64,000 nucleotides of DNA from Elmis aenea (taxonomy: Eukaryota > Arthropoda > Insecta > Coleoptera > Elmidae): assembly GCA_947652605.1 (NCBI GenBank), contig OX393576.1, forward strand, positions 59,124,966-59,188,965. Direction: 5' to 3'. Under the pieces are notes generated by a model. That model worked only from the letters and a program-made list of their open reading frames with translations. It had not been told where the DNA came from and did not search any database. Every line of letters begins with the position of its first letter. The stretch's first letter is position 1. Below are positions 1-11,028 of this stretch, one piece after another. The translations under genes and the position numbers were made by a program.

Positions 1-164
1 TGCAATATACTTTTCAAATTGATTCTAAATTTTGTTTCGGGTGGTTATGTAAACGCAAGTTACACACAATACCAGATGGTGTACTACTGTGGAGCTATTG
101 CAATGTGCAAAAGCATAAAGATTATTTAAATTTTGGTTGTAAGTTGTAATGATTAAAAAAAAAA

Positions 165-515
165 TAGAGCGCATATTGGGCGCTAAAGAACGGTACCGCT
201 TTTAGAATTTTTGATGATAGTTGGCGCGCCAACTTCACACACCTTAATTTATTAATTGGTCATAACTCGGCAACTAGTAAAGATCATTTTTTAAAAAATT
301 GGTCGCATTTGGGCGCATATTGAGCGCTAAAGGATTAGACGAATTTTAGAATTTTCGGAAATAGTTAGCCACTTAATTAATAAGCTATATCTCGGTACCC
401 CGTTGAGTAAAAATTTTAAAGCGTATTTGGGCGCATATTGGGCACTAAAGGATGATACTGTTTTTAAAATTTGCACCGATGACGATGGTTAGCGTGCCAA
501 CTTCACGCACCTTAA
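165..515. repeat. Degenerate tandem repeat, unit about 118-144 bp, three copies
   Basis: The block GCGCATATTGRGCGCTAAAG recurs at 169, 313 and 431 (third copy has one change, GGCACTAAAG), each followed by similar AT-rich sequence and a partly conserved TTGGCGCGCCAAC or TTAGCGTGCCAAC then CTTCACGCACCTTAATT. Unit length varies (144 then 118 bp) because of internal indels. It could be a small satellite or the subterminal repeat region of an unidentified transposon; nothing in it codes for protein. Confidence 0.6.
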
Positions 516-538
516 TTTTAGAACACTTGCAAGACTAA

Positions 539-730
539 CAATCTACACTTTTACAATATATTCCAAAATCCAGTGAGGACAATTTCTGGTTTCAGACCCC
601 ATTAACAGTGACAACTAAGACTTCAACGCAAGATTGTGAAAATCCAATTGCTTTAATTATTGATCCTGATTTAGAACTGCCATTAATTGATATCTGGACA
701 AATTTAATAGAAGAGTATCCCAGTGTGTAA
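539..730 (+). other. Unrecognised 63-codon open frame without a start codon
   Basis: Between an in-frame TAA just upstream and a TAA at 728-730 lies a frame of 63 codons with protein-like composition (motifs NFWFQTPLTVTT and LIIDPDLELPLIDIWTNL). There is no methionine, so if real it is the 3' end of a gene or transposon ORF. It follows a tandem repeat that may belong to the same element. The family was not recognised; hAT or another transposase tail is possible. Chance cannot be excluded at this length in AT-rich DNA. Confidence 0.3.
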
Positions 731-1740
731 AGACTAGCTTTACTTATTTTACTTACTTTTACAACGACATATTTATGCGACCAGGATTTTCCTACAAAAT
801 AACCAAGGTGTTTTGTTAAAATTTCATGATTTGTGAAGTTGTGTTCCGTCGTAAGAATAATTTGAGAAACGCTGGTCTAAATTATAGCCGTCCTATGTAT
901 TGATGTAGACATTTTTGTGTTAAAATTTCAATTTGAAAAATGTAGTTTAATTTTTGTATATCTAACGTGTTTTTTAACAATGATTTCATTGCTGCTTCTC
1001 TATATAATTGGTTTGTTGAAGAAAAAATATGCACCATTGACGCAATGCTCCGCAAATCTTACGACTTCATCGTGTTTATTTAATTCTTTATTTCATTAAG
1101 TCTAAACTCTTAACAGTTTACAAATACTTTTACTGCAAATGAACACAGCAAAAACTCGTTAAATTAATTATTTAAACAACTTTATAGCATTATGATCGCT
1201 GTCATATTTACTACAACCATCCTCCTGTAATAGTATTTTTTTGAAAAACGGAACCCTTGCGCGTATCCTTTATTACTTCTAACGATATCAAGCTGAGACA
1301 GCAAAATGGTAAAGCCATAAAAGTGCTATCATGGTATACTCATGCCATGTTAAACAACACGTTCAATTTACAACGCCGTTACTTGCAAGTATAAAATTAT
1401 ATTTACACACGCGTACCATTCAATACTTGTCTCTTTGCATCGAAATTTGTAAACATAAATTTCAGCTTTCATTCGCTAACATAAAGAAATATTTTTTTGC
1501 ATAAAATATGCATTGCCGTAATTAAAAAACATTGTTCAATTGAAAACAATATTAATACATACTTTGTACAAATCAAAAAGTTTTTGCAGTCATTAGTTTG
1601 TTTAATTAGTTTTATAAAATATTCACCTATTAAAAACTTAATGCAAGATCTTCAAGAGCTTTTAAATAATATTGTTATTTTGCTAGCAGTTTTAAAAATG
1701 TTCAAGAAACGGTAACGATTAAAAAGATTTAAAATTAGTG
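731..1740. other. No gene or repeat recognised
   Basis: AT-rich sequence with only short frames (for example a hydrophobic 60-residue frame at 917-1099) that show no family motif or splice context. Confidence 0.5.
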
Positions 1741-2452
1741 TTACAGGTTACAGCAAAATTAAAAATAAGAAAAGCCGCAGGTAAAGATAGTATTACACCG
1801 GGAATGATTAAATACATGGTAGAATTAGGGAAAGAAGCACTAAGGGCGCTATTGAACGAAGTAGTGAAATCAAGAAAGTACCAAATTAATCACTGGAACC
1901 ATCCTTCTACTATACAAAAAAAAAGGAGCCAAAAGATATTGCAACAGCTATAAAGGAATAACATTAATGAGTGTACCGGGGAAAAATTCTGGCAAGAGTA
2001 ATGGAAGGTAGATTAGAAAAGGAAGAACGAAGGAGTACACAGGACCCAGTTTTTATACTAAGAGAATTTATTGAAAACAGTCTAACCAAAAACAAGGAAA
2101 TACATTTATGTTTTATAGACTTGGAAAAAGCATTTAATAGAATTAAAAGAAATGACGTGTGGAAGGGCATAAGCATGAAGGGAATAGAAATAGAAACAAT
2201 CGACATAATAAAAGCGATATATTTAAAAACGGTAGATATTGTAAGAACACATAATGTAGAATCGGCAAAGTTTGAAACGAAAGAGGGCTGTAAACAAGGA
2301 TGCGTGCTCAGTCCATGATTATTCTCAGTAGTTATAGATGGGGTAATGAAGGAAGTATAACTACAAATGAGACCGTTCCACCTAGGCAACTGAAAAATGG
2401 AAAAAAATTAGCATGAGCTAATGATCGCAGACGACATGGTCATAGTCGCGGA
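1741..2452 (+). pseudogene. Reverse transcriptase fragment (LINE), palm domain
   Basis: Frame 1 gives RKAAGKDSITPGMIKYM (RT domain start) to about 1950, then a shifted frame from 1971 gives VMEGRLEKEERRSTQDPVF, the IDLEKAFNRI catalytic-aspartate box near 2118-2150, and GCKQGCVLSP at 2285-2318. A stop follows, and after another shift the IADDMVIVAE box (the YADD-type catalytic pair) lies near 2423-2452. These are the ordered RT motifs of a LINE polymerase. At least three frame breaks make it non-functional. The same protein resumes beyond the hAT insertion. Confidence 0.8.
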
Positions 2453-2594
2453 ATAAGAAAAGAATCTACAACATAACCTAGAAACTCTTAACCAGAAATT
2501 GGAAAAAATCAATATAATCAAAACCAAAACTGAGAACAAAGGGCTTAGGTTGAAATAGGTACGAGCAGCCAGCTTTAAATATTTAGGAGTGATC

Positions 2595-3707
2595 GTCGAG
2601 AATAGAGAGTCCTTCCCGGGAATTCCTGGGAAATTTAACCAAAATATTTCCCGTTTCCCGGGAATAGTAAGTCCTTCCCGGGCGGGAAATCCCAAAAATT
2701 CTAAAAAAGTATTTCTCGTTTCCCCGGGACGTGATGCAAATTTAGTTACAGCCGATGCGATTTTGAAATTCTTACTTGATTCTTTGCGTGAAATGATGAT
2801 ACTATATCAAGAGAATTGTTAAAAGCTTTGTCACTCCGGGTTAAAACAAGAAGAAACCAAGATCTTGTGTCTTTAACAAAGTATCTTTAAACACTTGATT
2901 TACAATCTACAGCTACTTCCGAATTGCCTTCATCATCAGAGTCTAGAATTATACGTTATGCTCACGAGACGTTTAACAGGTTGTTTGGAAAAGAGGTTGA
3001 ATGCGTTGAGGACGTTGAGGTTGATGAAATGCAAATCCAGAGTGATGATTCATGTGGGGAAAAACCAATTTTAGTTCCTGATTTAAATGACAAATTGGTT
3101 GTAGCTATAAATGCAGCACTTAAAATTAAAAAAAAAGGCACCCAATTGCCACTTAATCAGAAAACATATCTACAGGAATTTCAATTATACAAAAATACAG
3201 GAAACATAACTAAAAATCTGAAGAAGTTATTGGACGCTTTATTGACCATACAGCCCACATCAATTGAGAGTGAAAGGTTATTCTCAGCGTCATCCAATTT
3301 TTGTACAAAAAACAGATCTTTGAGCGATCGTTCTCTTGATTGTCTTACATTTTTAAAATTTTATTTTTTAAATCAAAAATAAATTAAATAGCATTTGAAA
3401 TGAACAATTATATATCATATGTTAATTTATAATGAAATACTTTTTTATATTACGTTTTTTATAATGATATAGTTTATCATGTTATGTTTGTTTATTTCAA
3501 ATTAATATTTTTTTTATTTTTCTTATTATTATTTCATTCTTATTATTTTATGAATTAAATGTATTTGTTTTTTTGAAAAAAATGTGTTTTTCAATTATTT
3601 TTCAACACTTTTACAAATTTTTCTTCCTAATTTCTAAAACTTTTCATTCAATTTCCTGTTTCCCGGGAACAAAAATAATCCGGGAAACGTGACTCTCTAG
3701 TCGAGAA
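2595..3707. mobile_element. hAT transposon (deleted), with 8-bp target duplications
   Basis: The element proper is 2603-3699 (1097 bp). Its ends are TAGAGAGTC and the inverted GACTCTCTA, and it is flanked by the perfect 8-bp direct repeat GTCGAGAA at 2595-2602 and 3700-3707. Eight-base duplications are the hallmark of hAT. Sub-terminal sequence is rich in CCCGGGAA in both orientations. It sits inside a LINE coding region, so it is younger than that LINE. Confidence 0.92.
2924..3382 (+). pseudogene. hAT transposase C-terminal fragment (dimerisation domain)
   Basis: A 152-residue frame ends in PTSIESERLFSASSNF followed by NRSLSDRSLDCLTFLKFYF. The S-x-E-R-x-F-S block followed by a 'R..L.......L.FL' stretch is the conserved hAT C-terminal dimerisation region (hATC). 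The upstream catalytic core is missing, so this is the tail of an internally deleted transposase in the non-autonomous hAT element that surrounds it. The acidic segment at residues 24-50 is typical of linkers in this family. Confidence 0.8.
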
Positions 3708-4300
3708 CAACGGAGGTATGGACAAAGAAATTAGCGAAAGAACAGGAAATGTGAGAAGAATATTTAATAGTTTAAGATTATAATTTTTTGGAAATAGAGA
3801 AGTCCCAAAACAAACAAAAGTAGAAGTTGTAAAAAAAGTAGTAACTCCAGCATTTTTATACGGAAGTGAAACGTGGACACTTACAAACAAAAATAGTAGC
3901 CGTGTGAATGCACCAGAAATGATATTTCTAACGAAAATTCAAGGAAACCCCAAGAAAGATCGAATCAGATGTGAAACATAAAGAGAACAGTTGAAAATAA
4001 AATGATAAAAACAAAAATACAAGAAAGACAGCTGAGATGGTTGGGACACATTTATAGAATTGAAAAAGAAAGGTTAACCAGAAAATCATATGAAGCAAGG
4101 CCACAGGAAAAAAAAAAGAGGTAGACCGAGATGCCAGGTTTTTCTCGGTCTACCTCTTTTTTTTGTTAACGATGTTAAAAAAGGGACAAAGGATAGAAAA
4201 ATCAAATGGGAAGAGAAAAAAAGCTAGCACAAGACAGAAAAACGTGGAAAAAAGTCAGCACAACACAACTCAACTTACACCTGACGGTAAAAGGATTTAC
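3708..4300 (+). pseudogene. LINE reverse transcriptase C-terminal part, resumed after hAT insertion
   Basis: Starting directly after the target duplication the frame reads NNGGMDKEISERTGNVRRIFN, a stop, then VVKKVVTPAFLYGSETWTL (the thumb-side 'YGSETWTLT' motif), KTKIQERQLRWLGHIYRIE and KKRGRPR. The tail KWEEKKLAQDRKTWKK near 4206-4252 is the usual end of this LINE family. Between GRPR and that tail sits a small inverted duplication. Stops at about 3782 and 3979 confirm decay. Confidence 0.8.
4110..4164. repeat. Perfect 21-bp inverted repeat with 13-nt loop
   Basis: GAGGTAGACCGAG preceded by eight A (4110-4130) is followed 13 bases later by its exact reverse complement (4144-4164). The left arm encodes the LINE's own KKRGRPR, so the right arm is an inverted copy inserted into the frame. 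Confidence 0.9.
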
Positions 4301-4320
4301 GACTAAGTAAATAAATAAAT

Positions 4321-5250
4321 TATAAGTATTAGTCAAAAGGTGCCACGAAAGACATTTATATGATGTAGTCCTTTGTCATTGTTTACAAGAGTCTGGAAGA
4401 AAAATGTTGAATCTGAGATCTTATGTTTTAGTTTATACAGCAAGGAATATCATCTGACATGTAAAATCTGATTTCACATTCCCTAGTTTATTTCACACGA
4501 CATTATCTGTCACAGCTAATGCGATTGTGGCATAAAATTGAAAAATATTCGGCAAATTGGCTCCATTAATTTTATTTAGATGTATCGACACACCGAAAGT
4601 AATATAGTTAGCGAAAACGTGACAACTCACGATGCAAGCCTTGGAAACAGTGGGTTTTGTGATTGATGATCAAAGGAATAACTGAAAAGGACCATTAGTC
4701 TACACTCTGAGGCATTAACGTTTCAATTAGGATCAATCTAGATCGATTACGTCTCGCGTAACTTATTCACTGCGTTCATTAAAACGTGTAAATGTTGCAA
4801 TGCGAAGAACGTGAAATAAATTCACGCCCTAATTTGTATTAACTATTCAGTTCAATCCGAAAGCTCATATCCAACTTAGAGCTTCACTGAACTTGAATTA
4901 ATATCAGTAAATTGGTTTTCCTAACTTGCTAAAATCTCTTTCGACTACATTTTTGTTTGAACCAAAAAGTTTCATAACGGGTCACCGAAGTTTATCCAGA
5001 GACGAACCAGGGGATATTTTAAAGCATAAACAAAAAAAACGAGAGCCTAATGCAATCAGAAAACTGTATAATCCCAAACTTTTCAGACAGTGGACAGGTG
5101 TTTTTTTGTAATATTTTTTTACGGTCCACTTTAATACAAAACAGAATGTTATGGCTTACAAGTAATAATAATAACCCCTTATCAAAAATAATTAACCTTC
5201 AATAGTTTTTAAAGATAATTACATTACCAATAAGAAAATTTAAAAATATA
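4321..5250. other. No gene recognised
   Basis: AT-rich DNA. A 61-codon frame at 4926-5111 shows no family motif. Confidence 0.5.
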
Positions 5251-6646
5251 TAGGGTGTTCCATTAAAAAAAAACTGACTTAGTCGTGTTTGAAGTTTGAC
5301 TAAATGGACGGGCATGAGGAACACCATGTGTATTATTTTAGAATTTTAACTAGTCAGAAATCACTGTGACACTATTGTCCTACAAAGTTTCAAAGGAATT
5401 CGTCCCGACATAGCCACTTTGTGAAATATCATTATTTTTGTAGACTCTTCTTTCTGTCAATATTTTCATAAAAACTAAAATAACTCAAAAACGACTGATT
5501 TTAAAACATAAAACCTATATATTTTTGAAAAAATAATTTAGTAATAATAATTTATATTGTTCTTATTGCATAAATATTTTGATTAAGATAGTCTAGTAAA
5601 TCAAAAAAGCTGTTTTATAATCAGTAAACGAAAAGCTGCTTTTTTAAAATTAATACATTTTGGTTTATTTTTGGTTTATTGTTTTACTTTTACATTAGTT
5701 AAAATTTGCGTTAAATGACAACACTAAATTATCTTTTGTTCCATGACACTCTTAAGCTTCATAGGGACTTTTTGATGAATTTTATTGGTTTTGAGCCTAA
5801 ATATCAAAATAAATATTGTCACGTTAGCTTTAAGGCTTAATCTTAAAGCCATCGTGCACTTTGGGGGTCGTAGCTTGGGATCGTAGAATTATCTAAAATA
5901 ATAATCAAGTTACTTGAGGAGCAGATTTATTAAAAGAAACCATAATGAACAACTAAACCATTTGAAGAATCTTCATTAATTTATCGCGGCCATCTCGGTT
6001 GTGAATTAAACGATGTTTGACTGCTAGAAAAGATGATTACCAAAATACCCCGGCTTAGCAACGTGACATTTGAACAGGAAATGCATGGTGCATAATGAAC
6101 TTAACAGAATTCGCTTATTGTGCGATTACAACATACGATGTTTGTATACTGTTAAGTTTGCAGTCTGAAACATAATACCTTTGAAGGGGTTTTAATAAAC
6201 TGTATCACATCAATTTAAATAATATTATTTAGATAAAATATTAGCGTAACAATATATTAAACCTTATATTATTAAAAAGAGGGAAAACACTTTTTAATGG
6301 GGTCATAGCCAACTACGATTGCCACTTAAAAAAAATCAAGTTTCTAGGTTATCTAAGAATTTAAACAATGTTGAAACAAGTGCATGTTTTCATTTGATAG
6401 TGCATAAAAAAATCAACAATTTTTCCCCAAAAATATTTTTGTACCATCAAGTATAACCGAAATATTAATGATTTAAAAAAAATGCTTTCCTTTTATTATC
6501 TAGCGTGCCATGGAACTTTTTTAAAACATTAAAGCATCATTAAATGGGTCTCCGAAAATGGAACAATTTGTCTAATTTAAACTTCTTTGTAGCTCTTACC
6601 GTTTACGGGATCTCAATAGTGGCGCTTCTATGTGGACCACCCTGTA
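5251..6646. mobile_element. Mariner-like miniature element(s), right half clear, split by a solo LTR
   Basis: From about 5730 to 6646 the sequence matches the element at 15001-16437 (shared GATGAATTTTATTGGTTTTG, GGTCATAGCCAACTA, and a right end reading TGTGGACCACCCTGTA). It is interrupted by a solo LTR at 5817-6251. A separate left-type end, TAGGGTGTTCC, sits at 5251, but its inner sequence does not mirror the right end, so 5251-5730 may belong to another miniature. No coding content. Confidence 0.65.
5813..6255. mobile_element. Solo LTR (435 bp) with ATAT target duplication
   Basis: LTR 5817-6251 begins TGTCACGTTAGC and ends TTAGCGTAACA (TG...CA ends) and is flanked by ATAT on both sides. 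A second copy, about 80% alike by eye, lies at 31958-32433. The intact host miniature is seen at 15361 (CAAAATAAATAC), confirming the insertion point. No internal gag/pol remains, so this is an LTR-LTR recombination product of a Ty3/gypsy- or BEL-type element; which one is not decidable here. Confidence 0.8.
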
Positions 6647-7644
6647 TAAAAATTTGCTATTATTTTGGATGTTTACACACTATATAAGTTTTTTTTTTGT
6701 AGTAGACACTTTTGTACACTGTATAAAACAATAATTCTATATATGTAGCTTATTTTTAAATAATATACAACGAACACAAATAATAATATTTTAATTATAT
6801 TTTTACTCTTACCAACCTTAAATACAATTAAATAAAATAGTCCTTGTTCAATATGTTTTGGATTTTAAACACTGCAAAATTATTAAAAGGAAATTTTAAC
6901 GCTAATTAAGTGTAACAATTTTTAGTTAAGCTCTGAGATTACTCAAAAAAACACAACCATTAAAAAAGTTTTTTTCGTAGTTAATTGGATGCAATTTTAA
7001 AAACTACGGCGCACCTATGATTTGCGTATTACTTATTTACAATCAGCATTTTTGTTGATAAACCAGAATTCTGTTAACAAAACCACCCAGTGGTGAATAA
7101 TGTTTTTAAAGCGCAAATATAAAACAAACCGACAAACAAAAGTGCAACATACAATGTATTCCACAATACGTATCTGCATCGAAATAAACTTTGTCCGCTG
7201 ACAATATTCTGTTCTGTAATGCATTTTTAATAAAAATGCATTTAGCTTTGTACGGCAAGTTGCTCCATACGAACTCGTTTTTACAATCCAGCTATCTTGG
7301 TTCGCTGTGTTTGTGATTATCATCTATAGTTACTATTTATAACAAAAAAAAAGTAGATGCGGAATGCGTTGAAGGTATCTAGCAATTTATATCTGTGTGT
7401 GAATCAACTTCGCCCAAATCACCTACTCGATTGAACGTATTTATATGAAGAAAAAATTACAGAAACGTTATTGTGCTTACATGCAATAATAATTAGAGTA
7501 CTACAGACGTAATTTTTCTTCTTTTTCCAAAGAATAGTTACGTTAAGAAAAAATTTAAACTTTTTTTATTTAATTTAAATAATGTAACGATTCATCACTC
7601 ATTGATGTCTTCTGTTCTAACATAAGCCAGCTCGACGTTTTTTG
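6647..7644. other. No gene recognised
   Basis: AT-rich sequence; frames such as 7033-7323 minus show no domain motif. Confidence 0.5.
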
Positions 7645-8597
7645 TACACTATTAATGTCACATAACACCAACTCAAAGGTTTATTTCCTTTTAAGTCTTT
7701 TTACTGTGTTAGTGAAATCAAGAAACTAGATAGCCTTGATTTTTACATGCTGCAGTACTCTTCGTTCGTGACTTATCGAAAATTTCTGAATTTTGCTGTC
7801 CACAAATTCCACTACAATATTCCTATGGCGATCTTCATTTCTAACGTACCAGGGTGCATATGCGATTTTCCTTAATACTTTGTTTTGAAAAGTTTGTATT
7901 ACTTTATTGTTGCTTTTTTTGGTACAACCCCAGAGCTGTATACCACACGTCCACACTGGTTTTAATATCTGCCTGTACAGTAGAAGCTTATTATGTACTG
8001 ACAAAGCGGACTTTCTTCCCTCTAGTCAATACATTTGTAATATATAATACCTAACTTCTCTATTTGCTTTCTGACATGAGTTTTCCAACGAAATTTAGTG
8101 TCAAAGGTTAAGCCGATGTATTTGACTGTGTTGGCGTTTGGTTTTATCTGACCATTCATGGTTACCGGAGCGTGTTCTATCTATTTGTTGAAACCTATAT
8201 GAACTGACTTGGTTTTGTTAAGTTTCATTATCCACCTTTTTGTCCAGTTTCTAAATTTATTGATGGCTGCTTGCAGCTTGTTTGCTGTTTCTTTGTTGCT
8301 TTTGCCGACAGCTAGGATGACAGTATCGTCAGCAACGGTAGCTATTGTGTTGTTTTCTAGTTCTGAAAGATCACAAGTGAAGAGCAGATAGAGGACAGGA
8401 CCCAGGACACTACCCTGTGGCAATCTGGCTTTAATTTTTTTAAGATCAGAGTAGTCATCTTCCTGCTTGATCCTAAAATATCTCTCTGATAAATAAGACG
8501 TGAACATTTGTGTGTATTGTTTGGGAAGGATATGTGGTATCAGATTTTTTCTTTCAATGATGGATTGCATTCCCTTGAGAAGCAGTTTCTCGAAGAT
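7645..8597 (-). mobile_element. Jockey-like LINE, 5'-truncated and internally deleted (copy a)
   Basis: The minus-strand 3' half of a Jockey-clade reverse transcriptase; the 3' untranslated start (AATGTCAC at 7649) matches copy b at 40840, just inside each element's T-run. Copy a ends upstream at about 8597 in the motif corresponding to LFEKLLL and lacks roughly 180 bp present in copy b between IIERKNLIPH and the SYLSERYF block. Confidence 0.82.
7726..8570 (-). pseudogene. Jockey-type reverse transcriptase fragment
   Basis: Reading the minus strand from 8570: TSYLSERYFRIKQEDDY, LPQGSVLGPVLYLLFTCDL (RT motif B region), then VADDTVILAVG (the F/YADD catalytic box, here VADD), KRWIMKLNKTKSVHIGF, and after a stop and frameshift KYIGLTFDTKFRWKTHV. 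From 8004: NKLLLYRQILKPVWTCGIQLW, NKVLRKIAYAPWYVRN. This order and wording match insect Jockey RT C-termini. Frame breaks near 8178 and 8015 make it a pseudogene. Confidence 0.85.
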
Positions 8598-8869
8598 TTA
8601 AAGGCCGTCTTACAATATACAATTTCTTGTACAATCTAAATTGTGTAGTTTCTACTCAGGTGGTTAAACCGCGGCCAAGTATTATCTAGAGCGGGTTTTT
8701 GAATTTAATTGATGAAATCGAAATTTTCGTCACAGAAAAAAGCAAAAACTTTCCCTGAATAACATGTTCGGCCTGGTTATGTGACTTAGGTTTTCTGGTT
8801 GACATAACTTAATTAGTCATTTAAATACGTTAAATACGCGACCATGTCAAAGATCAATTGATTTCATAT

Positions 8870-9494
8870 TTTGCCTTTTCAGCGCAAGTTAAGTTTATTT
8901 CAAAGCCAATTAAGTCATGTATTTATGTTCATTTTCCAAATTACAAAAAAAATATTCAGAAAAATTCAAAAAGTAAAACCATTGGTAGATTTGTTTAGCC
9001 ACCCTTTTTCAATTTTGCCTGAAGTTGCACCTGAATCATTACAGCTTGAACTCAGACATACAAAACGATGCTAGTCTGCGATATACATTTAATGAATGCA
9101 ATTTATTAAAGTTTTATCACTGCCTGGATAAAAACAACTTTAAATCGTTGCTAGAAAATGCATTAAAATACGCGAGCCTCCTAAGATCAACATACATCTG
9201 CGAACAAGCTTTTTCGCTTATTAATATTAATAAATCGAAAAATAGGAACCGTTTTACTAATGAAATCAATTTTGCATTTGGCCACTACAAATGTCGAACC
9301 TAACCTTAAAAAATTCTTAGTTCCATGCAATGTCACACATCGAATTAAAAAATATTTAGTTTAATTTTCTTTTGAACATACAATTAATAAATAATACTCC
9401 TATATGATACATCATTTTCATGATTTTTTGGCGGCTCTCCCATAAGAGAAAAAACCTATGTGGCCCCTGGTGTTAACAAGTCTGTGCATCCCTG
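8870..9494 (+). mobile_element. hAT element 3' part with degenerate transposase
   Basis: Transposase-like frames at 8871-9060 and 9043-9303 are followed by a tail containing GGCGGCTCTCCC and GTGGCCCC and ending GTGCATCCCTG at 9494, a typical hAT 3' terminus. No matching left end or target duplication was found, so the 5' part has been lost. Confidence 0.65.
8871..9303 (+). pseudogene. hAT transposase C-terminus (GTF2I-repeat/ZBED type), frameshifted
   Basis: The first frame ends PFSILPEVAPESLQLEL; a frameshift near 9045 carries on as DIQNDASLRYTF, KFYHCLDKNNFKSLLENALK, STYICEQAFSLININKSKNR. 'STY.CEQ.FS.M...K...R.RLT' is the dimerisation block of the hAT group that gave rise to GTF2IRD2-like and ZBED genes. 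At least one frameshift and loss of the catalytic core make it inactive. Confidence 0.75.
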
Positions 9495-11028
9495 ATAGGA
9501 TTTGGCTTCGTGTGGGGGTTTACCTGCTTTGGATACAATTAAAACTAACAACAATAATATCTCCAAATTCTGACTTGGCACCTTGGCTGGATTTTAGTTT
9601 GGTTTATAGTTCCCTGGCAATATTTCACTTGCTTTGCTTTTTTATTTTATTTCTACGCTAGCGTAGTCTACAAAATGTATGATTTATCATCAGCAATATG
9701 GGAATGTCTAAAACTATTAAAAATAAGGATAGTTAAATTAGCAGAAGCAGTTTTTCCATACTTTCTTATTTGCAGTTAATTCTATTTTATGTACGATCAA
9801 AATTTGTTTTCATAGTTACATACTGTTGTCGACGGCAATTTGTTGACTTCAATTTCGTCGCCTAATAAGACTTTTAAAAACATCCATCCCAAGCTTCAAG
9901 TTGATAACAAAAAATAAAAGCGAAGTGCACGGTTGAAAATGAAGCTGTTAGGGTCTTGAGATAACAAAAACGCTATATATTTCCATTACACTTCGACACG
10001 AGTCGCTTACAAACCACCGATTAATTATCCTACAATTTTCTCTAAAAACATCGAACAGGAGTCCTCGGGTTTAGAACCAATTTATTTAAGTGGTCGGTTA
10101 ATCCTTTAAATAAACTTTTAAAAAAAACGAATATTTGATGAAGTGAAAACAATATCTTAAAGTTTTAAAACGCGTCGCGCCCGCGTTGAAAGCTAAAATC
10201 TAAAAAAAAAGTTGTAAGCGAGACTAAAAGAACGTATAAAATTTTTATTAAACTCGCTAAAATTCATTTTGTTTCACAAAAGCTATTCGCAAATTAACGA
10301 AGTTTCAAATGTTTCTTATTATCTGAAACCTTGCAAAGATCGCTGTGATACAATATAAATTCATGTTTCAAGGACAATTTATATTGTAGGCGTCATATTT
10401 ATTATCACACGGCGACAAAGGTAACAAAAAAAAGTTTAATAGAAGAAAATTGTAGAGCTTCTAAATAAGACTTCAGAATAATATTATAAAGAGAATGTAT
10501 TTTGTTTTTATGTTTATTTTAGGGGCCTTGGAAAAAGCTCATCATCCGTTAGGTCGTTTGTCGACAAGTAAACGCGCAATTGTTTTCGTTCGCTAATTGT
10601 TTCTTTTTTGCTTAGCCAACTTATTTAACTCATTCTAGTTTAACTAAGGGCTTCCAATTAGCGCTAAATTACGAAAACGTGCTTATATCTGTTTTATTTG
10701 CTTTTTTTTTTGTTTTTCACCAGCATTTGTTAATAGTTTGCTAACCGCTAATTAAAACAAGTTTTTGTGGTGCTTGTTAAATTTTTAGTATAAATGTATG
10801 TAATAGAGTAGCAAAAAATATTTATTTTTTATAGTTTACTGCACATATAATTCCATTTACTTGTGAAAAAATTGCATATGGTTTATCATATATTCAATAT
10901 TGTATACAACTTTGAATGTACGTAAATTTATTAAGCAAATAATTTGTTTGAGAATTCACTAAAACAGTATTTTTGATTTTAGGCCATAAATAGACCTACA
11001 CCATATTCATAATTATCAAATTGTAAGC
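9495..11028. other. No gene recognised
   Basis: AT-rich sequence with short non-descript frames; no terminal repeat or family motif seen. Confidence 0.5.

Larger units (their letters stand above)
1741..4303 (+). mobile_element. Non-LTR (LINE) retrotransposon, broken, interrupted by a hAT element
   Basis: Reverse-transcriptase segments run from 1741 to about 2594 and continue at 3708 to about 4300; the DNA between is a later hAT insertion (2603-3699). The 3' end carries a short A/T-rich AAAT tail (4303-4320). Several stops and frameshifts show it is dead. Motif style (AAGKDSITPGMIKYM, DLEKAFNRI, GRPR-rich C-terminus) is that of insect 'endonuclease-reverse transcriptase' LINEs; the exact clade was not settled. 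The 5' half (endonuclease) is missing, as expected from 5' truncation. Confidence 0.8.
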
